Shown piece by piece: positions 50,416-60,283 of a stretch of 64,000 nt of DNA; position 1 is the stretch's first letter; the number at the start of each line of letters is the position of its first letter. Position numbers and translations under genes: made by a program. The DNA is from JACVRW01 sp963813495 (GTDB taxonomy: Bacteria > Actinomycetota > Thermoleophilia > Solirubrobacterales > Thermoleophilaceae). The notes under the pieces were generated by a model that saw nothing but the letters and a program-made list of their open reading frames with translations, did not search any database and had not been told where the DNA came from. Location: NCBI GenBank assembly GCA_963813495.1, contig CAWEZC010000010.1, positions 62,001 to 126,000 of the forward strand, in the 5' to 3' direction.

Positions 50416-52785
50416 CTACTGCTTCGTCATGGCGATCTTGAGCCGCTCCTCGGGTGTGATCAGGTGGTCGAGGTCCTCCGCGGCATCGTCGATGTCGATC
50501 TGAACCCATTCGACGGTGCCGTTGAAGTGGCTGTCCGCTGAGATGTAGTCGTCGCTGACCGGCGAGGCGGTGTCGGAGCCGACGTCGCAGGTCTCGTCGG
50601 CCGAGTAGATCATCGGGACGGTGCCTTCGACGCGGCCCTCGCCGGCCTTCGTGCCGTCGACGTAGAGCAAGACGGTGCCGCCCTTGCCGAGCCCGCCGCC
50701 GTCGAAGTCGAACTCCATGCGCACCTGATGGGTGCCCGAGGGGATCTCCTCGGCGCCCTCGATGTGAAAGCGCTGGACGCCGAACAGGTTGTAGCAGTAC
50801 TTCGGCCTGCCGTTCTTGACGTACAGGCTCCATCCGGCGAACGCGCCGCCCTGGGCCACGATCACGCCCGCGGCGCCCCCGTCGGGAACCGTGAGCTCGG
50901 CGGTCACGGAGTGCGACTTGTTCTTGACGTTGATCACCACGTTCTCGGACAGCCTCCCCATACCCCCGAATAACAACTGCGATTTGCCCTTGATCAGGGT
51001 CGGGCGCCCTGCGAGGTCTGAGTTGAAGCGCTCGACGCGGCGGTCGTCGAGCGGGAGCACGTTGTACTTCCGAGCCTCTTCCATGAAGAGGGCCTTCAGC
51101 TCGTCGAGCTTCTCGGGCATCTCCGCCGCCAGGTCGTGCGCCTGGCTCCAATCCGTGTTGGTGTCGTAGAGCTCCCAGGTGTCGTCGGCGAACGGAGGCA
51201 GCTCGGCCATCACCCAGGGGGTCGAGTGGCGGGTCACGGCGGTCCAGCCCTTGTCGTAGATCCCGCGGTTGCAGAACATCTCGAAGTACTGCGTCTCGCG
51301 CCGCTCGGCCGCCCCGGCCTCGTCGAACGCGTAGCGCATGCTGACGCCCTCGATCGGCTTCTGCTCCACCCCGTGCACGACCTTCGGCTCCGGGATGCCG
51401 GCCGCGTCGAGAACCGTGGGGGCGACGTCGATCACGTGGTGGAACTGGTTGCGTACCTCGCCGCGCGCGCCCACGCCCTGGGGCCAGTGGACGATCGTTC
51501 CGTTGCGCGTCCCGCCCCAGTGCGAGGCGATCTGCTTCGTCCACTGGTACGGAGTGTCCATCGCGTGCGCCCAGCCCACGGCGTAGTGGTTGTAGGCCTC
51601 GGGGGTGCCGAACGCGTCGATCCGCTCCGCCATGAACTCGGTCGTCTGCAACGCGTTCGCGCCGTTGAGGGTGATCAGCTCGTTGAAGCAGCCGTGGACA
51701 TCGCCCTCGGCGCTCGCCCCGTTGTCGCCGATGACGTAGTAGACGAGCGTGTTCTCGAGGACACCGAGATCGTCGAGCGAGTCAACCAGGCGGCCGACGT
51801 GGTGGTCGGTGTGCTCGAGGAACCCGGCGTAGACCTCCATCTGCCGAGCGAGGACCGGCTTGAGGTCAGCCGGGATGTCCTCCCAAGCAGGGATCTCCTC
51901 CGGGCGGGCGGTGAGCTCCGCGTCGGGCGGGATCACGCCGAGCTCCTTCTGGCGGGCGAACGTCTCCTCGCGCAACCTGTCCCAGCCCTGGTCGAACTTG
52001 CCGGCGTACTTCGCCGACCACTCCGGCGCCACGTGGTGCGGGGCGTGGGTCGCTCCGGGCGCGAAGTAGGCGAAGAAGGGCTTGTCCGCCATCAGGGCCT
52101 TCTGCTGGCGAATCCACTTGATCGCCCTGTCGGTCATGTCCTCGGTGAAGTGATAGCCCTCTTCCGGCGTCTTGTCGGGCTCGACCGCGGTCGTCCCCTC
52201 ATACAGCGCCGGGTAGTACTGGTTCGTCTCCCCACCGATGAAGCCGTAGAAATACTCGAAGCCGCCCCCGCCGCTCGGCCACGAATCGAACGGGCCGAGC
52301 GGGCTCGTCTCCCACACCGGTATCTCATGGCACTTGCCGAACTGCGCGGTCGCGTAGCCGTTCAGCTTGAGCGTCTCAGCCAGCGGCGCGCACGTGTTCG
52401 GGCGCACCGACGTGTATCCCGGGGCCGAGGTCGCGATCTCCGTGATCCCGCCCATCCCGACCGAGTGGTGATTGCGACCCGAGAGCAGCGCGGCGCGTGT
52501 CGGCGAGCACAGCGCCGTCGTGTGGAAGCGATTGAACTTGAGCCCCTCTCCCGCCAGACGCTCCGCCGTCGGGGTCTGGCAGGGGCCGCCGAAGGCGCTC
52601 GAACAGCCAAAGCCCGCGTCGTCGATCAGCACGATCAGGACGTTCGGCGCACCCTCCGGAGGGCGCAGCGGCTCGATCGGCGCGAACCTCGCAGCCGGAT
52701 CCTTGGCGTCCTCGTACACCGGCCCGTCATACGCGCGATCGGGAATCGGGAGCACGTCACGGCCGGACCTGCTTGGCTCGGGCAC
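50416..52785 (-). CDS. type I sulfatase (arylsulfatase), formylglycine-dependent
   Basis: A 789-residue sulfatase hydrolysing sulfate esters. N-terminal metal site VLIVLIDDAGFG near residues 49-60. The modification motif is CSPTRAALLSGR with Cys93 in C-x-P-x-R, the substrate of formylglycine-generating enzymes. Also seen: THAPHHVAPEWS near 235, VIGDNGASAEGDVHG near 345 with the DN metal ligands. About 200 C-terminal residues are beta-rich (FAGWSLYVKNGRPKYCYNLF), typical of large arylsulfatases. No signal peptide. The GTG at 52785 with GAGAGGA upstream is preferred over ATG 52842, which lies inside the -10 box. Confidence 0.9.
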   Translation of the reverse strand: MPEPSRSGRDVLPIPDRAYDGPVYEDAKDPAARFAPIEPLRPPEGAPNVLIVLIDDAGFGCSSAFGGPCQTPTAERLAGEGLKFNRFHTTALCSPTRAALLSGRNHHSVGMGGITEIATSAPGYTSVRPNTCAPLAETLKLNGYATAQFGKCHEIPVWETSPLGPFDSWPSGGGGFEYFYGFIGGETNQYYPALYEGTTAVEPDKTPEEGYHFTEDMTDRAIKWIRQQKALMADKPFFAYFAPGATHAPHHVAPEWSAKYAGKFDQGWDRLREETFARQKELGVIPPDAELTARPEEIPAWEDIPADLKPVLARQMEVYAGFLEHTDHHVGRLVDSLDDLGVLENTLVYYVIGDNGASAEGDVHGCFNELITLNGANALQTTEFMAERIDAFGTPEAYNHYAVGWAHAMDTPYQWTKQIASHWGGTRNGTIVHWPQGVGARGEVRNQFHHVIDVAPTVLDAAGIPEPKVVHGVEQKPIEGVSMRYAFDEAGAAERRETQYFEMFCNRGIYDKGWTAVTRHSTPWVMAELPPFADDTWELYDTNTDWSQAHDLAAEMPEKLDELKALFMEEARKYNVLPLDDRRVERFNSDLAGRPTLIKGKSQLLFGGMGRLSENVVINVKNKSHSVTAELTVPDGGAAGVIVAQGGAFAGWSLYVKNGRPKYCYNLFGVQRFHIEGAEEIPSGTHQVRMEFDFDGGGLGKGGTVLLYVDGTKAGEGRVEGTVPMIYSADETCDVGSDTASPVSDDYISADSHFNGTVEWVQIDIDDAAEDLDHLITPEERLKIAMTKQ

Positions 52786-52840
52786 TGGAGGTTCCTCTCG
52801 CGTGGTCGACCAGGTAGCGCCGGAGCGCCGGCGTGTCCGC

Positions 52841-52887
52841 ATCGTAGTGCTGCTCCGACTGAGCTGGCCTCACCCGATCGGGATGAT
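52841..52887. promoter_or_regulatory. regulatory dyad C and -10 box of the sulfatase gene
   Basis: Dyad at 52869-52887; read on the minus strand it is ATCATCC-CGATC-GGGTGAG. After 22 bases comes TACGAT (52846-52841), the -10 box. Transcription would start near 52834, with a leader of about 50 bases to GTG 52785. In the plus direction no -10 box lies at the standard distance. Confidence 0.68.
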
Positions 52888-52992
52888 CGCGCTAGGGGGC
52901 AGGTGAGTGGAGCGCGACCTGCGCGCGGAGGGTGTGCCGGCCTGCGCCGCCGGGCAGAAGGGAGGCACTGCCGGCGAATCTAGGAGACGGAC

Positions 52993-53199
52993 ATGGCTAC
53001 GGTGACTGAGCTCGGACAGGCTGGACTGCAAGGCTGGCGCGAGAAGGTGGCAAACGGAATAGCGCAACCGGTCGCAGACCGTGCTCCCCTGAAGGAGGAT
53101 CAGGTACGGGCGGCAGTCGGAGCGGCTTTCTTCGTCCTGGCTGTGCTCTACGTCGTCAAGACGATCTCCGCGGCCACGCGCCAGGCGCGCGGAGGTTGA
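52993..53199 (+). CDS. small single-helix membrane protein
   Basis: A 68-residue protein with an amphipathic N-terminal half (ELGQAGLQGWREKVANGIAQ) and one membrane helix (RAAVGAAFFVLAVLYVVKTI). An AGGAGA ribosome site lies 8 bases before the ATG. Function unknown. Confidence 0.65.
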   Translation: MATVTELGQAGLQGWREKVANGIAQPVADRAPLKEDQVRAAVGAAFFVLAVLYVVKTISAATRQARGG

Positions 53200-53223
53200 G
53201 TCAGCCGAGCGACTGCGGGACTG

Positions 53224-53730
53224 GTGGCGCCCCAGGATCTCGGCGTGCCGATCGTGGCCACCATCGGCGTGTACGGATTCACTGCGCAGGAGTTCCTGGA
53301 CCGGCTGCGTGAGGCGGACGTGGGCGTGCTCCTGGACGTGCGCCAGCGTCGCGGAGTGCGAGGCAGCGAATACGCGTGGGCGAACTCTGCGCGGCTGCAG
53401 GCGGCGCTGGCCGCGGCCGACATCGAGTACCGCCACCACAAGGAGCTCGCTCCCACCACCGAGCTGCGCCGGCTGCAGTACCGCGAGGACGACCGGCAGG
53501 GAGTCGGCAAGCGCTCGCGCACCGAGCTGGCGCCCGAGTACCGCGCGCGCTACATCGCCGAGATCCTGGACGCCGCCGACCTCGATGCCGTGGTGACCGA
53601 GTTTCCGGCCGACCAGGCAGCGGCGCTGATGTGCGTGGAACGCGATCCGCAGGCCTGCCACCGCTCGCTGATCGCGGAGCGCCTGGCCGCGCAGTACGGG
53701 ATCGAGGTGACCCAGCTGCGTCCCGACTAA
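53224..53730 (+). CDS. DUF488-family protein
   Basis: A 168-residue protein of the DUF488 family. Seen: VATIGVYGFTAQEFLDRLRE at the start, VLLDVRQRRGVRGSEYAW near 40, YRHHKELAPT near 75, and the family C-terminal motif ALMCVERDPQACHRSLIAER near 135-155, with paired cysteines and a histidine. Biochemical role unknown, although the Cys/His pattern suggests metal or redox activity. GTG start 25 bases after the small membrane gene. Confidence 0.82.
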   Translation: MAPQDLGVPIVATIGVYGFTAQEFLDRLREADVGVLLDVRQRRGVRGSEYAWANSARLQAALAAADIEYRHHKELAPTTELRRLQYREDDRQGVGKRSRTELAPEYRARYIAEILDAADLDAVVTEFPADQAAALMCVERDPQACHRSLIAERLAAQYGIEVTQLRPD

Positions 53731-53814
53731 CCGTCCCAGGCGGCGGCGGGTGGATGGCCGGCCTCCAAATGGTGCTCGCCGACGTCGAACGATCGCTCTC
53801 CAGCCGGCCCGCGA

Positions 53815-54384
53815 CTAGGCCCTCAGCTTGCGCACCTGGAACGCCTTGATGATGTCCGTCACGCCGTGCAGGAGCGCCCAGATGCCGGCGAACACCAGCA
53901 GGACGTAGGCCTTCTCGATGAAGAACTGCCCGCCGGTCCAGAAGGCCAGGATGATCATCAGAATTCCCGAGATCAGCCCCAGCCACCAGAGCTCGTTCAC
54001 GTCGCGGTCGATGAACGCCTGCATCGTCCAGAACACGCCCACGAGCAGGAACAGGAAGCCGAGGATGTCGGCGAGTGCCGCGAAGGTGTCCTCGGGGTTG
54101 AACAGGGCGATCAGCCCGGCGACCAGGAACAGCACGCCGAACAGGTACCAGAGCCATTTGAGCGTGGGCGCGATCGCGCCCACGGCGAACTGCTGAAAGC
54201 CCGAGAGCAGGAACATGATGCCGATGAGCACGCCGACGGTGGTGATCGAGGCCTCGTCGAACTGGAGGATGATCAGCGCGATCAGAATCCAGGCGACGCC
54301 CGCCACCAGCCACAGCCACCACAGCCTGCCGATCTGATCTGCGACCACACGCAGCTCTTCATCCGGGCTGACCGAGCTTTCCAT
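53815..54384 (-). CDS. HdeD/DUF308-like six-helix membrane protein
   Basis: A 189-residue protein with six helices in three pairs (WLWLVAGVAWILIALIILQF, ITTVGVLIGIMFLLSGFQQF, YLFGVLFLVAGLIALFNPED, FLFLLVGVFWTMQAFIDRD and on). This matches the HdeD family, linked in Escherichia coli to acid-stress resistance; the role here is not known. GAGGAGG is 7 bases before the ATG. A TACGCT -10 box (54423-54418) lies upstream but without the regulatory dyad. Confidence 0.82.
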   Translation of the reverse strand: MESSVSPDEELRVVADQIGRLWWLWLVAGVAWILIALIILQFDEASITTVGVLIGIMFLLSGFQQFAVGAIAPTLKWLWYLFGVLFLVAGLIALFNPEDTFAALADILGFLFLLVGVFWTMQAFIDRDVNELWWLGLISGILMIILAFWTGGQFFIEKAYVLLVFAGIWALLHGVTDIIKAFQVRKLRA

Positions 54385-54451
54385 GGCACCGCCTCCTCAG
54401 GTTGTTTTCCCTGCGTCAGCGTAGGCCGGGGGTCGGTCGGCCCGGTTGAAA

Positions 54452-54475
54452 ATTGACGGCCTCGGCTTGCCTGGC
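54452..54475 (+). promoter_or_regulatory. housekeeping-type promoter before the helical-repeat gene
   Basis: TTGACG at about 54452 and TACCGC about 18 bases downstream make a recognisable -35/-10 pair of the sigma-70 type. The start codon is about 26 bases further on. Confidence 0.35.
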
Positions 54476-54501
54476 ATACCGCGGGGGTCGATGATGCACC
54501 C

Positions 54502-55131
54502 ATGCGCCTGTCCGAAGCGGTGGCCACGGTCGTGCTGCGACCCGTGGTGGGAGCCGTGAGATTCGGCGGTCGCGCCGCCGAGGCGGCGACGCTCGCGACG
54601 GTCGACGCCGTTCTGGGCTCGCGGGTCACCGAGGAAGCGCTCGACAGAGTGCTGGCGAGCCCGCTCGTGCGCGATGCCCTGGGCAGGGCGCTGGCCGGGC
54701 CGCTCGTGGAGGAGGTGGGGCGCGACCTCGTCCGCCACCGCGTGGTCGAGCGCGTGACCGAGACGGTGCTGGAGGGTGACGCGATCGACCGCGCCGCGAC
54801 CCGGGTGCTGGAGGGCCCGGAGCTCGAGCGCGTGGTCGAGACCGCGCTGGCGAGCCCGGCGATGGAGCGTGTGGTGGTGCAGGTGATCGACAGCAGGCTG
54901 CTCGACGAGACCGTGGCCCAGTTGCTCGAGAGCGAGGATCTCTGGGTGCTGGTGGAGGAGATCGCGCGCAGCCCCGCCGTCACCGACGCGATCACGCGGC
55001 AGAGCCTCGGTTTCGCCGATCAGGTTGCGGGCGGCGTGAGGACACGCTCGCGTGACGCCGACGCCTGGCTCGAGCGCGCCGCGCGGCGTGCGCTGCGGCG
55101 CGGGCAGCCCCCGGAGCTGAACGCTCCATGA
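54502..55131 (+). CDS. helical-repeat protein of unknown function
   Basis: A 209-residue protein, almost wholly helical and charged. It contains repeating units of about 20 residues around L-x-x-P-x-x-x-x-x-x: VLASPLVRDALGRALAGPLV, VLEGPELERVVETALASPAM, LLESEDLWVLVEEIARSPAV. There is no signal peptide or membrane helix and no known domain. It overlaps the RDD gene by 4 bases (ATGA), so the two products probably work together at the membrane. Confidence 0.7.
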   Translation: MRLSEAVATVVLRPVVGAVRFGGRAAEAATLATVDAVLGSRVTEEALDRVLASPLVRDALGRALAGPLVEEVGRDLVRHRVVERVTETVLEGDAIDRAATRVLEGPELERVVETALASPAMERVVVQVIDSRLLDETVAQLLESEDLWVLVEEIARSPAVTDAITRQSLGFADQVAGGVRTRSRDADAWLERAARRALRRGQPPELNAP

Positions 55132-55673
55132 GCCACGCGGAAGGCCCTCCGCGGCAGGTCGTGGGCGTGCGAGCTCGTGAGGTCGCGAGGCGTGTGCACG
55201 GCGAGCCCGCGGCCGCCTCCGACGCCGCCTACGAGGGCCTCATCACCCGTGCGATCGCGTTCTCGATCGACGCCGCGCTGATCAACCTCGCCGCGATCAT
55301 CGTGGGTGTTGCGGTGGGACTGATCGTCTCGATCGTCGGCCTGCCCAACAGCATGGACGCCGCGCTGATCGCGCTGGGCGGCCTGGCCTGGTTGGTCTGG
55401 ATCTTCGCCTACTTCGTGATCTTCTGGTCCACCACCGGCCAGACGCCCGGCAACCGCCTGCTGCGTATCCGGGTCTGCGACGCCGCCGATCGCACGCCGC
55501 TGCGCCCGCGCCGTTCCTTCATGAGGCTCGTATATCTGATGCTCGCCGCCCTGCCGCTGTTCGCGGGCTTCCTGCCGATCCTGTTCGACTCCCGCCGCCG
55601 CGGCTTGCACGACATGCTCGCGGGGTCTGTTGTGGTGAGCGCCGAGGACGAGCACCCGCCACCCGCCCCCTAG
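55128..55673 (+). CDS. RDD-family membrane protein
   Basis: A 181-residue protein with three or four helices. The RDD signature begins AYEGLITRAIAFSIDAALIN (R and D), and FWSTTGQTPGNRLLRIRV near 103-120 is the second conserved block; PILFDSRRRGLHDMLAGSVV near the end carries the final D. Transport of small molecules or ions has been suggested for RDD proteins. Co-translated with the helical-repeat gene. Confidence 0.85.
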   Translation: MSHAEGPPRQVVGVRAREVARRVHGEPAAASDAAYEGLITRAIAFSIDAALINLAAIIVGVAVGLIVSIVGLPNSMDAALIALGGLAWLVWIFAYFVIFWSTTGQTPGNRLLRIRVCDAADRTPLRPRRSFMRLVYLMLAALPLFAGFLPILFDSRRRGLHDMLAGSVVVSAEDEHPPPAP

Positions 55674-55726
55674 CGCCAATCGTGCCGGCCGAGGTCGGCG
55701 GGGGCGTAACATCAGAGCAGAGCACG

Positions 55727-56194
55727 ATGATCGAGATAGGCGCAGCCCTCATGCTGGTCGGGGCCGTCCTTTTGGTGGCCGAAGCCCACGCGCCTGGAGG
55801 CGTGCTCGGCTCCCTCGGCGCCGCTGCGCTGGTGGGCGGGCTGGTGGTCGCCATCAGCGCCGCCGGAGCCGGGTTGGCGGTGGTGATCGCCGCGGCGCTC
55901 GCCGCGGCTCTCGTGTCCGCGCTGTGGCTGGCCGTGGCCACGCGCAAGGCGTTGGCCGCCGGCCGCCTGCGGGTGACCTCCGGGAGTGAGGCACTCAGCG
56001 GCCGCGCCGGCGTGGTGCGCAGCTGGGCGGGCGGCGCGGGCCAGGTGTTCGTGGACGGCGCGCTGTGGCGCGCCCGGCGCAGCATCATGGATGACGACGG
56101 CGAGCTCGCGGTGGGGGATACGGTCGTGGTCGAGCGGGTCAGTGGCCTGACCCTGGCGGTGCGGCGCGCCGAGGAGTGGGAGGAGCAGTTGTGA
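55727..56194 (+). CDS. NfeD-like membrane protein
   Basis: A 155-residue protein: N-terminal helices (GAALMLVGAVLLVAEAHAPG and following) and a C-terminal OB-fold (LSGRAGVVRSWAGGAGQVFV, VDGALWRA, VGDTVVVERVSGLTLAV), the NfeD pattern. NfeD and stomatin-like SPFH proteins are commonly paired, as here. ATG 55727 is chosen; a TAACAT box at 55707-55712 lies 14 bases upstream. Overlaps the stomatin gene by 4 bases. Confidence 0.85.
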   Translation: MIEIGAALMLVGAVLLVAEAHAPGGVLGSLGAAALVGGLVVAISAAGAGLAVVIAAALAAALVSALWLAVATRKALAAGRLRVTSGSEALSGRAGVVRSWAGGAGQVFVDGALWRARRSIMDDDGELAVGDTVVVERVSGLTLAVRRAEEWEEQL

Positions 56195-57093
56195 TTGCTG
56201 CAGTGCTGATCGTGATCGCGGTCGTGGCCGTCGTGGCGGCGGTCCTCGCGGGAGCCTCGATCCGTGTGCTGCGCGAATACGAGCGCGGCGTGGTGTTCCG
56301 GCTCGGCCGGGTGATCGAGCAGAAGGGCCCGGGCCTCGTGCTGCTGATCCCGGCGATCGACCGGATAGTGCGGGTCAGCCTGCGCACGGTGGCCCTTCGC
56401 ATCCCGCCACAGGAGGTCATCACCCGGGACAACGTGCCCGTCCGCGTGGCGGCGGTGGCCTACTTCCGCGTGATCGATCCGCGCCGCTCGGTGCTCGAGG
56501 TGGAGGACTACATGGCGGCCACCCTCCAGATCGCGCAGACGACCCTGCGCTCCGTGCTCGGCAAGGCGGAGCTCGACCACCTGCTGTCCGAGCGCGAGCG
56601 CCTCAACGAGAACCTCCAGCAGATCATCGACGAGCAGACCGAGCCCTGGGGCATCAAGGTCACGATCGTCGAGATCAAGGACGTGGAGATCCCCGAGCGC
56701 ATGCAGCACGCCATGGCGCGCCAGGCCGAGGCGGAGCGCAACCGGCGCGCCAAGGTCATCAATGCCGAGGGCGAGTTCCAGGCGGCCGACCGCCTGGCGC
56801 AGGCGGCCGATGTGATCCGTCCCAACCCCGTCACGCTCCAGTTGCGCTACCTGCAGGCGCTGAACGACGTGAGCAGCAACCAGGCAGCCACGATCGTCTT
56901 CCCGCTGCCCATCGACCTGATCCGCCCGCTGCTCCAGAGCGGCGAGGACGCGAGCGTGGGGGCGGGGAACAAGCCCGTCGCGACTCCCGCTCTCTCGGAG
57001 CCGGAGCCGGAACCCGAGGTCGCGGCACTGGAGCAGGCCAAGCCCGCAGAGCTCGACGAGCCCGGCGAGCCCGCACGCGTCACCCGCCACTGA
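56191..57093 (+). CDS. SPFH/Band 7 (stomatin-like) membrane protein
   Basis: A 300-residue slipin: one N-terminal helix (VIAAVLIVIAVVAVVAAVLA), then the SPFH domain (VLREYERGVVFRLGRVIEQK, PGLVLLIPAIDRIVRVSLR, RDNVPVRVAAVAYFRV). A coiled region (ARQAEAERNRRAKVINAEGE) and an acidic proline-rich tail follow. It organises membrane microdomains with NfeD. GTG overlaps the NfeD stop (GTGA) and has GGAGGAG 5 to 7 bases upstream. Confidence 0.9.
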   Translation: MIAAVLIVIAVVAVVAAVLAGASIRVLREYERGVVFRLGRVIEQKGPGLVLLIPAIDRIVRVSLRTVALRIPPQEVITRDNVPVRVAAVAYFRVIDPRRSVLEVEDYMAATLQIAQTTLRSVLGKAELDHLLSERERLNENLQQIIDEQTEPWGIKVTIVEIKDVEIPERMQHAMARQAEAERNRRAKVINAEGEFQAADRLAQAADVIRPNPVTLQLRYLQALNDVSSNQAATIVFPLPIDLIRPLLQSGEDASVGAGNKPVATPALSEPEPEPEVAALEQAKPAELDEPGEPARVTRH

Positions 57094-57123
57094 CCGACAG
57101 AGCCCGCGTTAGGCTGCCGCGTC

Positions 57124-57885
57124 GTGTCGCTGCTCGATCGCTTCCGGCTCGACGGCAAGGTGGCTCTGGTCACCGGCGCCTCCTCCGGCCTCGGCGTGGC
57201 CTTCGCCGAGGGGCTGGCCGAGGCCGGGGCGGACATCGCCATCTGCGCGCGGCGCGTGGAGCGGCTCGAGGAAACCCGGGAGCGCGTCGAGGCGCTCGGC
57301 CGTCGCTGCCTCGCGCAGCCGGCCGACGTGACCGTGGTCGAGGACTGCCGTGGCGTGGTCGAGCGCACCATGGAGGAGCTCGGCCGCCTCGACGTGCTCG
57401 TCAACAATGCCGGCGTGGGCACCGCCTACCCGGCCTCACGCGAGGAGCCGGACGAGTTCCGCCGCGTGATCGACGTCAACCTCCACGGCTCCTACTGGAT
57501 GGCGCAGGCCTGCGGGCGCGTGATGGAGCCGGGCAGCTCGATCGTGAACATCGGATCGGTGCTCGGCTCAACCACGGTGGGCCTGCCACAGGCCGCCTAC
57601 GCGTCTTCAAAGGCGGGGATCATCGGGCTTACGCGCGACCTGGCCCAGCAGTGGACCGGCCGCAAGGGGATCCGTGTCAACGCGCTGGCGCCCGGCTTCT
57701 TCCCCTCCGAGATGACCGAGGAGTATCCGGAGGGCTATCTCGACGCCGCCATGCTCCGCGTCCCGGCGGGCCGCGCCGGCGAACCGGCAGAGCTCGTGGC
57801 CGCGTGCCTCTTCCTGGCCAGCGACGCCTCGTCCTATGTGACCGGTGTGCTGCTCCCCGTGGACGGCGGGCTGCTCACGACCTGA
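57124..57885 (+). CDS. short-chain dehydrogenase/reductase (SDR)
   Basis: Classical SDR of 253 residues. VALVTGASSGLGVAFAEGLA near 13-32 (cofactor), NNAGVG near 96, serine in IVNIGSVLGS near 145, catalytic YASSKAG near 160, and the C-terminal VTGVLLPVDGGLL. It resembles gluconate 5-dehydrogenase or 3-oxoacyl-ACP reductase types; substrate not assigned. GTG start 8 bases after TAGGCT (57110-57115), so probably leaderless. Confidence 0.87.
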   Translation: MSLLDRFRLDGKVALVTGASSGLGVAFAEGLAEAGADIAICARRVERLEETRERVEALGRRCLAQPADVTVVEDCRGVVERTMEELGRLDVLVNNAGVGTAYPASREEPDEFRRVIDVNLHGSYWMAQACGRVMEPGSSIVNIGSVLGSTTVGLPQAAYASSKAGIIGLTRDLAQQWTGRKGIRVNALAPGFFPSEMTEEYPEGYLDAAMLRVPAGRAGEPAELVAACLFLASDASSYVTGVLLPVDGGLLTT

Positions 57886-57891
57886 CGCCCG

Positions 57892-58848
57892 TCAGGCCGC
57901 GTCGGCCACCGCCTTGCGCGCCATGCGCTCCGGATCGACCCGGACGACGTCCCAGACCAGCCCGACGGCCTCCATCGCCCGGATCACCATCCAGGACGGA
58001 TCGACCGGCCAGCGGCTCATGCCGTGCGAGGCCGACGTCGGAAACGCGTGGTGGTTGTTGTGCCACGACTCGCCGAGGGTGAAGGGAGCGAGCCAGAGCA
58101 GGTTGCGCGACTCGTCGTCGGTCGCGAACCGGCGCCGCCCGAAGAAGTGGCAGAGCGAGTTGATGCTGTAGGTCACATGGTGGACCACCAGCATGCGCAC
58201 ACCGCCGCCCCACAGCAGGCCGGTGAGCGCCGCGGTGAGGGTGCCGCCGATGGCGTAGCCGAGCGCGAAGGCCAGCGCCAGTCCGCCCAGGGCCCAGACC
58301 AGGAAGGTGCGGTCGACGAAGCTGACGACCGGGTCGTTGACCAGGTCGGGCGCGTAGCGGCGCCGGTTGCCGCGCTGGGTGTGGATGAACAGCCAGCCCA
58401 CGTGTGCGTGGAGCAGCCCCGTCAGTGCTCCGCGCCAACCGCCCTCATGGCCCACATGGGGGCTGTGGGGATCGCCGTCCTTGTCGGCAAAGGCGTGATG
58501 CTTGCGGTGGTCGGCCACCCAGGAGATCACGGGCCCCTCGATGGCCACCGAGCCGAAGATGGCCAGCAGCGCGCGCACCGGGCGACTGGTCTTGAAGCTG
58601 CGGTGGGTCAGGTGCCGGTGGAAACCGACCGTCACACCGAGGCCGGTGACCAGGTACATGATCACGAAGACGAAGACGTCGTGCCAGTGCAGGAGGTCGT
58701 TCCAAAGCTGCCAGCAGACGATGCCCAGAGCGATGAAGGGGAGCGCCGTGATCGTCCCGGTGGCGATCCGGTCGGCGGTCTCGTGAGCCACTGGTTCCAC
58801 GTCGTCTGCCGTGGGCAGCACGGGGTCCGTCACCGACGTCGTAGTCAA
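57892..58848 (-). CDS. acyl-CoA/acyl-lipid delta-9 fatty acid desaturase
   Basis: Di-iron membrane desaturase of 318 residues introducing a cis double bond into saturated acyl chains. The three histidine boxes are intact: GFHRHLTHRSF, ADHRKHHAFADKDGDPHSPH and WHNNHHAFPTSASHG. Four hydrophobic segments flank them. The TTG at 58848 is chosen: GGAGG lies 5 bases upstream and it gives the usual MTTTSVTDP-type N-terminus; longer starts run through the promoter. Upstream on the same strand, TAGGGT is a candidate -10 box. Confidence 0.9.
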   Translation of the reverse strand: MTTTSVTDPVLPTADDVEPVAHETADRIATGTITALPFIALGIVCWQLWNDLLHWHDVFVFVIMYLVTGLGVTVGFHRHLTHRSFKTSRPVRALLAIFGSVAIEGPVISWVADHRKHHAFADKDGDPHSPHVGHEGGWRGALTGLLHAHVGWLFIHTQRGNRRRYAPDLVNDPVVSFVDRTFLVWALGGLALAFALGYAIGGTLTAALTGLLWGGGVRMLVVHHVTYSINSLCHFFGRRRFATDDESRNLLWLAPFTLGESWHNNHHAFPTSASHGMSRWPVDPSWMVIRAMEAVGLVWDVVRVDPERMARKAVADAA

Positions 58849-59052
58849 GTACGCCTCCAAGCGCGAGCCGTTCGGGGTTTGGGTGACCCTACCCAGGCCC
58901 GGCGATTTGGATACGCGGCTGCTACGGTCATCGGGGTGAGCGACGCCGTCGCTCGCGAGGTTCTCGTCTCCGAACGCCGTTGCGATCTGGGTCAGCTGAA
59001 TCTCCCAGATCATTTGCGGCCGGCCTCGGCCCGCCGTCGTGAGGAGTTACGA

Positions 59053-60264
<1,212 letters not shown>

Positions 60265-60283
60265 GCCGCAACGGCGTCGGGCG

